Positions 1-6,873 of a stretch of DNA of 12,543 bases are shown here, piece after piece; position 1 is the first letter of the stretch; the number at the start of each line of letters is the position of its first letter. This DNA is from Clostridia bacterium. GTDB taxonomy: Bacteria; Bacillota_A; Clostridia; Christensenellales; UBA1750. The notes beneath the pieces are model-generated. The model saw only the letters and a list, made by a program, of their open reading frames with translations. It searched no databases and was not told the origin of the DNA. Location: NCBI GenBank assembly GCA_017413675.1, contig JAFPSR010000037.1, positions 1 to 12,543 on the forward strand. The letters are read 5' to 3'. The translations under genes and the position numbers were made by a program.

Positions 1-461
1 CGGCGCGGGAAAAGCTGGAGATCGATCCGGTACCCGTCAGCGATGCCAGGCCGTTGAACCATATGATCAGCCGGGTGCTGGATGGCGGGATCGCAGTGCA
101 CGCCATGCGGGATCCGACCCGCGGGGGTGTCGGAGCGACCCTGTGTGAATGGGCCGGGCCGGGAATTAACCTGTTGGTGGAAGAGGAACGTCTCCCCGTG
201 CTCGGGAATGTACGTGCCCTGTGTGAACTCATGGGCATGGATCCGTTGTATGCCGCCAACGAAGGGGTCTGCCTCTTCGCGGTTCCCGGGGAGGAAGCCG
301 GGAAAACCGTTGAAATCCTCCGTACGCATCCGTACGGGCGGGAAGCCTGCTGTATCGGCAGTGCCGCTGAAGGATGCGGGGATGTCATCCTGCGTACGAA
401 ATACGGAACCGACAGGCGGATCCTTCTGCCTGCGGGAGAATTGTTGCCACGGATCTGTTAG
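1..461 (+). CDS. hypE: HypE, [NiFe]-hydrogenase maturation protein (5' truncated by window)
   Basis: This is the C-terminal part of HypE, the cytoplasmic enzyme that dehydrates a thiocarboxamide on its own C-terminal cysteine to a thiocyanate. With HypF it supplies the cyanide ligands of the NiFe active site. The reading frame is open from position 3, so the gene begins upstream of the window; the TTG at 54 is an internal leucine codon, not a start. Visible family marks are the MRDPTRGGV segment of the AIR-synthase-like (PurM) C-terminal domain, the YAANEG segment, and the C-terminal PRIC, whose last residue is the modified cysteine. It lies 40 bp upstream of the hydrogenase structural operon in the same direction, which fits its role in maturing that enzyme. 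No frameshift is seen. The other hyp genes are probably further upstream (inference). Confidence 0.96.
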   Translation, partial: AREKLEIDPVPVSDARPLNHMISRVLDGGIAVHAMRDPTRGGVGATLCEWAGPGINLLVEEERLPVLGNVRALCELMGMDPLYAANEGVCLFAVPGEEAGKTVEILRTHPYGREACCIGSAAEGCGDVILRTKYGTDRRILLPAGELLPRIC

Positions 462-472
462 CAACTTATAAT
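444..472 (+). promoter_or_regulatory. Sigma-A-type promoter for the hydrogenase operon
   Basis: A TTGCCA -35 box (444-449) and a perfect TATAAT -10 box (467-472) are separated by exactly 17 bp. The -35 box lies inside the last codons of hypE and the -10 box just after its stop. Transcription would begin near 479-480, giving a leader of only about 22 nt with the AAGGGAG ribosome binding site of the first hydrogenase gene. This would allow the structural operon to be transcribed independently of hypE. Found by inspection only. Confidence 0.72.
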
Positions 473-501
473 GAAACAAAATGGGGAAAAGGGAGTAACC
501 A

Positions 502-1908
502 ATGATCCTTCTATTCTGTGTGGGAATCCCCCTGATCGGGTCGTTTTTCCTGCCGTTGATCGGAAAACATAATCAGAAAGCCAGATCCGTCTGCGCGCTT
601 GCCTTGGTATCGGCAGCATTCCTGCTGGCAGTCCTTGCGGCCGTACAGGTCCTGGGCGGGCATACCATCCGGATTGAGCTGGAGATCCCGCTGGGACTGA
701 GCATGGGGTTCTATGCCGATCCTCTGGCGGTGTTCATGGCACTGACCAGCTGTGTCGTCGGAATGGCTATCGTGATCTATTCCTTCGGCTATATGGCCCA
801 CTATGACCATCTGAACGAGTTTTACATGATGGTGGTCTTCTTTATCGGGGCCATGATGGGCCTGGTCTTTTCGACCAACCTGATCGAAATTTACCTGTTC
901 TGGGAGTGTTCCTCCCTGTGCTGCTGGCGTCTGATCGGTTTTTACCGGGACCCGCTTTCCGTCCGCCGGGCAGACAAGGCCTTTATCGTTACGGTGCTCG
1001 GCGCCCTTGTAATGCTTCTGGGGTTTCTGGGAATCTGGGGGGAGACCGGGAGCTTCCGACTGGAGGATCTGCAGAATTACAATGTCCCGACCTGGATCGC
1101 GGTCTGCATCCTTGCCGGTGTCCTGTCCAAATCCGCTACATTCCCGCTCCATAACTGGCTGCCCGATGCGGGCGTGGCGCCTTCTCCGGTTACCTCCCTT
1201 CTGCATGCTGCCGTCCTCGTTAAAATCGGCGTATATATTTACTGCCGTCTCTTTGGCTTAACGTTTGCGTCAGACCCGCTGCTCGAAAAATACGTGCCGA
1301 TCGTTGCGGCAGTTTCTGCACTGTATACCGCGGGATGTGCCCTGAAGGCGATGGACCTGAAACGGGTGGTTGCTTATTCCACCATCAGCCAGCTGGCGTT
1401 CATCCTCCTGGGGATTTCCGTCGGGACCCGGGTCGGCGTGATCGGGGGTCTGTTGTACATTCTCTGCCACAGCATTGCCAAAGCAGGCCTGTTCCTGTGC
1501 TGCGGCATTGTGGAACATACGGTCCATACCAAGGACCTGACCAAGATCGGCGGACTGATGAAGACCATGCCGTATACCGCGCTGGCCTTTATCCTCTGTG
1601 CGTTTTCCGTAATGGGCATCCCTCCGTTTTCCGGTTTCTTTGCCAAATATCTGGTGATTGCCGGCGCCCTGGAGGCAGGCCGTCCGCTGCTGGCCGCTGT
1701 CTTTATCTTCGGCGCGGTACTGACAGTCCTGTACCTTGTCCGCCTTTTCCGAATTGTATTCCTGGGGAAACAGACATTCCTGGAGGCGAGGGAAGAGTCT
1801 CCTGCCATGATCGGCTCTGTCCTTTTCCTGGCAATCCTGGCACTGGTCCTCGGGTTCTTCATGTCCGGGCCTTCCGGCCTTGCATCTTTGATAGGGGTGG
1901 TGATCTGA
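502..1908 (+). CDS. Antiporter-like membrane subunit, NuoM/MrpD family (hydrogenase pump subunit 1)
   Basis: This 468-residue, highly hydrophobic protein belongs to the NuoL/M/N-MrpA/D proton-pumping family, and its length is close to NuoM/MrpD (about 480-500). Residues known to form the ion path are all present: Glu135 in an FWE motif (TM5), Lys210 before FPLHNWLPDA (TM7), Lys241 (TM8) and Lys327 in the AKAGLF segment (TM12). It sits in the cytoplasmic membrane and would couple hydrogenase turnover to H+ or Na+ movement. The start ATG at 502 has an AAGGGAG ribosome binding site about 7 nt upstream. It is the first gene of the operon, and its stop lies 1 bp before the start of the next gene, so the two are probably translationally coupled. 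The exact M-versus-N orthology is uncertain; a phylogeny would settle it. Confidence 0.92.
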   Translation: MILLFCVGIPLIGSFFLPLIGKHNQKARSVCALALVSAAFLLAVLAAVQVLGGHTIRIELEIPLGLSMGFYADPLAVFMALTSCVVGMAIVIYSFGYMAHYDHLNEFYMMVVFFIGAMMGLVFSTNLIEIYLFWECSSLCCWRLIGFYRDPLSVRRADKAFIVTVLGALVMLLGFLGIWGETGSFRLEDLQNYNVPTWIAVCILAGVLSKSATFPLHNWLPDAGVAPSPVTSLLHAAVLVKIGVYIYCRLFGLTFASDPLLEKYVPIVAAVSALYTAGCALKAMDLKRVVAYSTISQLAFILLGISVGTRVGVIGGLLYILCHSIAKAGLFLCCGIVEHTVHTKDLTKIGGLMKTMPYTALAFILCAFSVMGIPPFSGFFAKYLVIAGALEAGRPLLAAVFIFGAVLTVLYLVRLFRIVFLGKQTFLEAREESPAMIGSVLFLAILALVLGFFMSGPSGLASLIGVVI

Positions 1909-1909
1909 G

Positions 1910-3733
1910 ATGAGTATTGCGCTTTTGCTGCTGACACCGCTTCTGGGGGCAGGGGTCATTTTCCTGCTTCGAAAATCTTATATCCTGCAGGTTATTTCTT
2001 CGCTTGTGTTTTCCCTGGGCCATCTGGCTCTCTCTGTCTGGGTGGTTTCTTCCCAGGCTGTATGGGAGCCCGGCTTCGGCATGCTGGGGTTTGTTTCGGC
2101 ATTCCGCTGTGACCCGGTGGCGGGAATGTATCTGCTGCTGGCCTCCGGGATTTTCGTCCTGCTTTCCCTGTTCACCGTTTCATACTGCAGGGGGAAAACG
2201 TGGGGACCGGTATACGTGCTGCTTCTGTATATCAGCCTTTGGATGATTGACGGGGCCCTCCTTTCGGATTACCTGGGCCTGCTCCTGTTCTTCTGGGAAG
2301 GCCTTCTGGGAACATTGTTCGGGATGCTCCTGATCCGAAACCGGGAACACCCGAAAACGGCCGTGAAGGCACTGTCCATCTCCGGTATTGCCGACCTTGT
2401 GATGATGCTCGGCATCCTGATGACCATACATGCCGCCGGAACCGCCTATATTTCCGAAATCTCCCGTGTCCCGCTGACCGGATGGGGGATGGCGGGGTGC
2501 GCCTGCCTGCTGGCCGGGGCTCTGGGAAAAGCCGGTACGATGCCGTTCCATTCCTGGATCCCGGATGCCGCTTCGGATGCGCCGACCCCGTTTCTGGCCG
2601 CATTCCCCGGCGCCCTGGAAAAAATTGCCGGGATTTATCTGTCTACCCGCATCATTTACCAGCTCTATGATTTCCGGCCGGGTTCCACGATCAGCACGGT
2701 GGTGATGATCATCGGTTCCGTAACCCTGTTCGGCGGGGTGGCTATGGCCCTGATCCAGAAGGATATGAAGCGCCTGCTGAGCTATCATGCCATCTCCCAG
2801 GTGGGGTACATCGTGGTTGGGCTTGGATCCGCACTGCCGGTCGGCTTGGCCGGTGCCGTGTTCCACCTGATCAACAACGCGGTTTATAAATCCGGCCTGT
2901 TTATGGTAGCCGGCGCGGTGGAACAGCGAACCGGGACAACAGACCTGCATGCCTTCAGCGGGCTTCGCAAGAAGATGCCGCTTGTATGCATTGCCGCGGT
3001 CATCTTTGCGCTTTCCATTGCCGGGTTCCCCGGCACCAACGGGTTCTATTCCAAGGAACTGATCTTTGATGCAGCCCTGGAAACCCACATTGCTTTCTAT
3101 CTGGTTGCTCTGTTCGGGGCCTTTATGACGGCAGCCTCCTTCCTGAAAATGACACGGGCGGCTTTCTTCGGGAAATATGAAGTTCCCGCAGGAACGGAAC
3201 AGAACAAGAATACCGCAGGGGTTGTGCTGCCGGCATGCGTGCTGGCTGCTGTCTGCCTTTTCCTCGGCATCTTTAACCGGATCCCGATTGACGGATGGAT
3301 CGGGGGGGCCTATGGGCTTACCGAAACATTCGGGGGCTTCCCATCCTCCATTATCCTTGTCCTTCTGTCGGCAGGCATTCTTCTGCTGGCAGTTGCCGAC
3401 CATGTATTCGGCAGCCTGAAGACCGGCCGGGCATTGAACGCGGCGGACCATCTGCATGATATCCCGGGAATCAAACAGATTTACGGGATTGCTTCGGCAG
3501 GTTACCTGGAACCTTACCGCTGGCTGGAGGGGATCCTGAACATATTTGCATCCGCGTGTGATTTCGTGGAGAAGGGAGTCACTTGGCTCTATGACGAAGG
3601 GGTTCCGGCCGTTGTCCGGTTCCTGGGGAAGGGGCTTTCCGAGTATGATACCGGGAGCCTGTCCCGTTATCTGACTTTGGCCCTGGTCGGGGTGCTGCTC
3701 GTCGGCATCACCTTTATCCTCGTGATTCTGTAA
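1910..3733 (+). CDS. Antiporter-like membrane subunit, NuoL family with C-terminal lateral-helix-like extension
   Basis: This 607-residue membrane protein is close in length to E. coli NuoL (613). Pump residues are intact: Glu130 in FFWEGL, Lys207 before MPFHSWIPDA, Lys238 in ALEKIAGIY and Lys327 in YKSGLF. After the antiporter core (about residues 1-470) comes a polar-amphipathic stretch of roughly 70-80 residues, then a final hydrophobic segment at the extreme C-terminus. This is the arrangement of the NuoL lateral helix (HL) plus its terminal TM16, which in complex I runs along the membrane arm. The start ATG at 1910 follows an AGGGGTGG ribosome binding site inside the end of the previous gene. 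It is the second of three paralogous pump subunits in tandem. Assignment as NuoL-like rests on length and the C-terminal extension; the ion carried is unknown. Confidence 0.9.
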   Translation: MSIALLLLTPLLGAGVIFLLRKSYILQVISSLVFSLGHLALSVWVVSSQAVWEPGFGMLGFVSAFRCDPVAGMYLLLASGIFVLLSLFTVSYCRGKTWGPVYVLLLYISLWMIDGALLSDYLGLLLFFWEGLLGTLFGMLLIRNREHPKTAVKALSISGIADLVMMLGILMTIHAAGTAYISEISRVPLTGWGMAGCACLLAGALGKAGTMPFHSWIPDAASDAPTPFLAAFPGALEKIAGIYLSTRIIYQLYDFRPGSTISTVVMIIGSVTLFGGVAMALIQKDMKRLLSYHAISQVGYIVVGLGSALPVGLAGAVFHLINNAVYKSGLFMVAGAVEQRTGTTDLHAFSGLRKKMPLVCIAAVIFALSIAGFPGTNGFYSKELIFDAALETHIAFYLVALFGAFMTAASFLKMTRAAFFGKYEVPAGTEQNKNTAGVVLPACVLAAVCLFLGIFNRIPIDGWIGGAYGLTETFGGFPSSIILVLLSAGILLLAVADHVFGSLKTGRALNAADHLHDIPGIKQIYGIASAGYLEPYRWLEGILNIFASACDFVEKGVTWLYDEGVPAVVRFLGKGLSEYDTGSLSRYLTLALVGVLLVGITFILVIL

Positions 3734-3747
3734 GGGGGGAGAATAGA

Positions 3748-5211
3748 ATGATATTGAATTTACTGGCATATGGTTTTATTCTCATCCCGATTCTGGTGAT
3801 CGTGATCTACAACTGCCTCAATCACAATTATGCCAGACGGCATTTTGTCTGGTTTGCCGGGTTCGGAACTTTATGGCAGATTGTTTCGGCCGGTCTGTGC
3901 ATTGTACTGTTCACGATCAAGGGGATCAGTTCCTATGATTTCTCCATTTTCTGGGATTTCTCCGATCCCGGGGCGGCCTATTTCTCCCTGGATTACCGCA
4001 GGCTGTTCTTCCTGCTGATTATCGGGCTTGTCGCCTTTATCTCGGTTCTGATCGCCCGGCATACCATTGATACAAACCGCTCTTCGTACTGCAACCTCCT
4101 GCTGATCCTCCTGCTGGGCATGAACGGGATGATCCTGGTTACGGACCTGTTCTCCATCTACGTATTCATGGAGGTTATCGGGATCTGCTGCTTCGTCATG
4201 ATTGCCATGTTCCGCTCTAGGGAAGATCTGGAAGGATCATTCAAATACCTGGTAATGTCGGAACTGGCGAGCATCATGATCCTGACCGGCCTGGCCTTCC
4301 TGTTCATGAAAACGGGATCCCTGCGTTTCCAGGACCTGCGCATCCCGCAGACCGGACTGGATTATCACAAGCTCCCGGATTTCCTGATGCCGGTTTCGGT
4401 AGCCCTCCTGCTCTCCGGGTTTGCGCTGAAAGCCGGCGTGGTCCCGTTCCACAGCTGGCTGCCGGATGCCCACCAGAGTGCGGATACGTCCGTTTCCGTC
4501 CTTCTCTCCGGCATCGTAATCAAGATTGCGGGAATCTACGGGCTGATGGTGATCAGCTCCATGTTCGGGAATGTGGCAGCCATCTCCAAGACCTTTGCGG
4601 CACTCGGACTTCTGTCCATCCTGGTCGGCGCGCTGCTGGCTACGCAGCAGGGGCATTTCAAAAGAATCATTGCCTATTCCAGTGTTTCCCAGATGGGGTA
4701 TATCCTGCTGGGGCTGTCCACCCAGTCCGTGCTGGGGCTGGTCGGGGCCCTGGGGCATATCCTGAGCCATGCACTGTTCAAGTCCACGCTGTTTGCCAAC
4801 GCGGCAGCGGTGCATGAGAAGACAGGATCCCTGGAACTGAAGGACATGGGCGGATTGGAGAACCAGATGCCCAAGACGGCATTCTCCTCCCTGATCGCCT
4901 TCCTTTCCACGGCCGGGATACCGCCTATGGCCGGTTTCTGGTCCAAACTGCTGATCCTGCTGGCACTGTGGACCAACCAGAACCGGATCGCGGCCGCGAT
5001 TGCCCTGTTTGCCAGTATCCTGACGGCTGTCTATCTTCTGCGGATCCAGAGCAAGGTATTCTTCGGGCAGACCCGGGAAGAGTACAAGGATTTGGAAGAC
5101 GTCAAGGGCAGCATCCTGTTTGCAGAGATCCTGCTCACGGTCCTGACCATCGCCATCGGCTTGATTTGGCCGCTGGTGCTCCGGTTTATGTCCCTGCAGG
5201 GACTGTTTTAG
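3748..5211 (+). CDS. Antiporter-like membrane subunit, NuoN/MrpD/MbhH family
   Basis: This 487-residue polytopic protein is the third member of the NuoL/M/N-MrpD family in the operon. The key charged residues are visible: Glu142 in YVFMEVIG, Lys228 before VPFHSWLPDA, Lys259 in VIKIAGIYG and Lys345 in HALFKSTLF. Length fits NuoN or MrpD/MbhH (about 480-500). It is expected to be the pump module nearest the small J/K/A-like subunits, since the next three genes encode those. The start ATG at 3748 has a G-rich ribosome binding site (GGGGGGAG, just after the preceding stop). The gap to the previous gene is 14 bp and to the next 16 bp. NuoN-like versus MrpD-like assignment is inferred from context and not proven. 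Confidence 0.91.
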   Translation: MILNLLAYGFILIPILVIVIYNCLNHNYARRHFVWFAGFGTLWQIVSAGLCIVLFTIKGISSYDFSIFWDFSDPGAAYFSLDYRRLFFLLIIGLVAFISVLIARHTIDTNRSSYCNLLLILLLGMNGMILVTDLFSIYVFMEVIGICCFVMIAMFRSREDLEGSFKYLVMSELASIMILTGLAFLFMKTGSLRFQDLRIPQTGLDYHKLPDFLMPVSVALLLSGFALKAGVVPFHSWLPDAHQSADTSVSVLLSGIVIKIAGIYGLMVISSMFGNVAAISKTFAALGLLSILVGALLATQQGHFKRIIAYSSVSQMGYILLGLSTQSVLGLVGALGHILSHALFKSTLFANAAAVHEKTGSLELKDMGGLENQMPKTAFSSLIAFLSTAGIPPMAGFWSKLLILLALWTNQNRIAAAIALFASILTAVYLLRIQSKVFFGQTREEYKDLEDVKGSILFAEILLTVLTIAIGLIWPLVLRFMSLQGLF

Positions 5212-5227
5212 AGGGGGAGGATAAGAG

Positions 5228-5719
5228 ATGTTGTTGGTTCTTTGTTCCCTGGGCATCTTCGTGTTCGCCCTGTTTGCGGTCATGAGCAGAAGCATCCTCC
5301 GCTCGGCTATCGGGCTTGCGATGACCAGTGTCATGCTGGCGATCGTATTCTACCTGCTTGGAGCCTCCTTGACTGCCGTATTTGAACTGTCTGTCTGTTC
5401 AGGACTGGTTACGGTCATCTTCATTGCCGGCATCAGTCTTTCCAATTCCAAAAAGCTGGATATTCATCGGGAATACGCGGACCAGGAACGCAACCGGTTC
5501 CTGCCGTTCCTCCTGATCTGTACCGGCATCGTCCTGGTGGTTATTGCCCTGACGATCCAGTTTGAGCCTCTGGAACTGATCCAGACGGATACTACCAATG
5601 TCCAGAATGTGTTCTGGAACACGCGCCAGGTGGAAATCTGGGGCCAGATTGCATCCATCCTGTGCGGCGGCGTTGCTGTCGCGGTCCTTTTCCGGGAAGA
5701 AAGCGGGGTTAAGAAATGA
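5228..5719 (+). CDS. NuoJ-like membrane subunit
   Basis: This 163-residue protein has four or five hydrophobic segments. Its N-terminal half follows NuoJ closely: a second helix, then YLLGASLTAVFELSVCSG, which matches the NuoJ segment with the conserved membrane glutamate (Glu53 here, Glu55 in E. coli) in the pi-bulge helix. The tyrosine that follows four residues later in E. coli NuoJ is Cys57 here. The C-terminal part has a polar loop rich in Asp/Thr/Asn and then a last helix. In complex I this subunit links the hydrogenase/quinone-side modules to the pumps, and a similar role is inferred here. The start ATG at 5228 lies behind a GAGGGGGAGG ribosome binding site. The stop overlaps the next gene's start (ATGA). 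Confidence 0.85.
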   Translation: MLLVLCSLGIFVFALFAVMSRSILRSAIGLAMTSVMLAIVFYLLGASLTAVFELSVCSGLVTVIFIAGISLSNSKKLDIHREYADQERNRFLPFLLICTGIVLVVIALTIQFEPLELIQTDTTNVQNVFWNTRQVEIWGQIASILCGGVAVAVLFREESGVKK

Positions 5720-6024
5720 AAATTGTTCCTGCATGCTTGCTGATGGTCGGGGTCCTTCTGATAATCATGGGATGCTGGAGCCTGATCAGGACATATCATA
5801 TGCTCAAAATCACCATTGGGATAGAAATTGCCATGAAAGGCGTTACCCTGTTTATGATCCTGGCCGGATGCGTAACGGGCAAAATCAATATCACGCAGAC
5901 ATTCGTCATTACGGTGATCGTCCTGGAAGTCATTGTAGCCCTGGTCGGAACCGGGACAGCTGTAGGGCTGTTCACCAAGTACGCGAGTATGGATGTCAGA
6001 AATCTGAACAGGCTGAAAGGATAG
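5716..6024 (+). CDS. NuoK/MrpC-like membrane subunit
   Basis: A 102-residue, three-helix protein of the NuoK/MnhC/MbhG family with normal length (E. coli NuoK is 100). Both conserved transmembrane glutamates used in complex I proton transfer are present: Glu37 in IGIEIAMKG and Glu71 in VLEVIVALVG, at almost the same positions as Glu36 and Glu72 of E. coli NuoK. It would form the central charged channel between the NuoJ/A-like subunits and the antiporter-like subunits. The ATG at 5716 overlaps the stop codon of the NuoJ-like gene in an ATGA, a sign of translational coupling. It ends 3 bp before the next gene. Confidence 0.93.
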   Translation: MKIVPACLLMVGVLLIIMGCWSLIRTYHMLKITIGIEIAMKGVTLFMILAGCVTGKINITQTFVITVIVLEVIVALVGTGTAVGLFTKYASMDVRNLNRLKG

Positions 6025-6027
6025 AAG

Positions 6028-6357
6028 ATGATCGGAAAACTGATTTATTCCCCGCCGGTTGTATTCCTGGGCTTTCTGGTTCTGCTGTTCCTGGCCATGC
6101 GGTACCTGAAACGTTATGCGGCGGTCAATGACGAAAACAACAACGAACGAACATTCGAATCCTATGCCAGCGGCGAGCGGAATTACTCGAACTACGTCAA
6201 CCCGAACTATATTCATTTCTTCCGGTACGCGTTTATTTTTTCCGTTATGCATGTGCTGGCGCTGGTTGTCGCTTCCGCCCCCAAGGGGACGACGGCACTG
6301 CCGATCGCCTATATCGCGGCCGGGATACTGGCTCTGGTGATTATTTTCAGAAAGTAG
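6028..6357 (+). CDS. NuoA-like membrane subunit
   Basis: A 109-residue protein with three hydrophobic segments (about 10-29, 62-83 and 89-107). A polar loop between the first two carries TFESYASGE, which resembles the loop of NuoA (PFESG in E. coli). The second helix can be laid on the NuoA TM2 segment without gaps, but the paired acidic residues of that helix (Asp79 and Glu81 in E. coli) become His75 and Leu77 here. In complex I NuoA clamps NuoH and helps shape the quinone cavity loop; here it probably bridges the NuoH-like anchor and the pump arm. Start ATG 6028 has AAAGGA upstream. It immediately precedes the NuoB-like subunit, the same order as in nuo operons. Family assignment is by pattern only; relation to archaeal MbhI is possible. 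Confidence 0.75.
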   Translation: MIGKLIYSPPVVFLGFLVLLFLAMRYLKRYAAVNDENNNERTFESYASGERNYSNYVNPNYIHFFRYAFIFSVMHVLALVVASAPKGTTALPIAYIAAGILALVIIFRK

Positions 6358-6366
6358 GACCGGAAT

Positions 6367-6873
6367 ATGAATCTGATTGAAAAAGCCATCGAGTGGGGCC
6401 GGAGGAAATCTCCGTGGATTATCCATTTCAATGCCGGCGCCTGCAACGGCTGTGATATCGAAGTGGTGGATGTCCTGACACCCCGTTTCGACCTGGAAAG
6501 GGTTGGGGCGGTCAAACAGGGAAGCCCCAGGCACGCGGACGTACTGATCTGCACCGGGGCGGTTACCCTGCAGGTACGGGACCGGCTGATCCAGATCTAT
6601 GACCAGATGCCGGACCCGAAATGTGTTGTCGCCGTCGGGGCGTGTGCCTGTACGGGCGGCATCTTTAAGGACTGTTACTGCGTCACGGGCGGCGTGGATA
6701 CCGTAATCCCGGTGGATGTGTATGTCCCCGGCTGTGCGGTGCGCCCGGAGACCTTGATCAGCGCGATTACCCAGCTGCTGAATGCACCCCAAAAAGAAAA
6801 GCTCGTCATCCGGGATGACGAGACGATTGAAACGATCACGGAAACAAAGGAGAGTCCGGACAATGGAGAATAA
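6367..6873 (+). CDS. Group 4 [NiFe] hydrogenase small subunit (NuoB-like)
   Basis: A 168-residue soluble subunit that binds the [4Fe-4S] cluster next to the NiFe site and corresponds to NuoB, HycG, EchC and MbhJ. Ligand pattern visible: Cys26 and Cys29 in CNGCD, Cys93 in GxCxxxGG, and Cys123 in PGC. The CxxC spacing is the hydrogenase form; complex I NuoB has two adjacent cysteines. Extra cysteines (Cys95 and the pair in DCYC) lie near the third ligand. There is no twin-arginine signal, as expected for a cytoplasm-facing group 4 enzyme. It starts 9 bp after the NuoA-like gene, and its 3' end overlaps the large subunit gene by 11 bp, consistent with coupled synthesis of the two subunits. Confidence 0.95.
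   Translation: MNLIEKAIEWGRRKSPWIIHFNAGACNGCDIEVVDVLTPRFDLERVGAVKQGSPRHADVLICTGAVTLQVRDRLIQIYDQMPDPKCVVAVGACACTGGIFKDCYCVTGGVDTVIPVDVYVPGCAVRPETLISAITQLLNAPQKEKLVIRDDETIETITETKESPDNGE

Noticed and set aside
2180..3769. Long minus-strand open frame (529 codons) opposite the NuoL-like gene
   Set aside because: Its translation is low in hydrophobic structure, rich in Gln/His/Gly/Pro/Arg and matches no family; it is an antisense shadow of biased codon use in a gene with clear homology.
502..5211. Separate Mrp-type Na+/H+ antiporter operon
   Set aside because: No MrpB, E, F or G homologues are seen, the NuoJ-, NuoK- and NuoA-like genes follow directly, and all genes are tightly coupled to the hydrogenase genes.
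4237..5334. Minus-strand open frame (365 codons) opposite the NuoN-like gene
   Set aside because: Same compositional signature of an antisense shadow; no ribosome binding site or family motif seen.
6782..6862. Upstream start for the hydrogenase large subunit
   Set aside because: It would overlap the small subunit by 92 bp and add a basic N-terminus absent from the family; ATG 6863 has AAGGAG at good distance.
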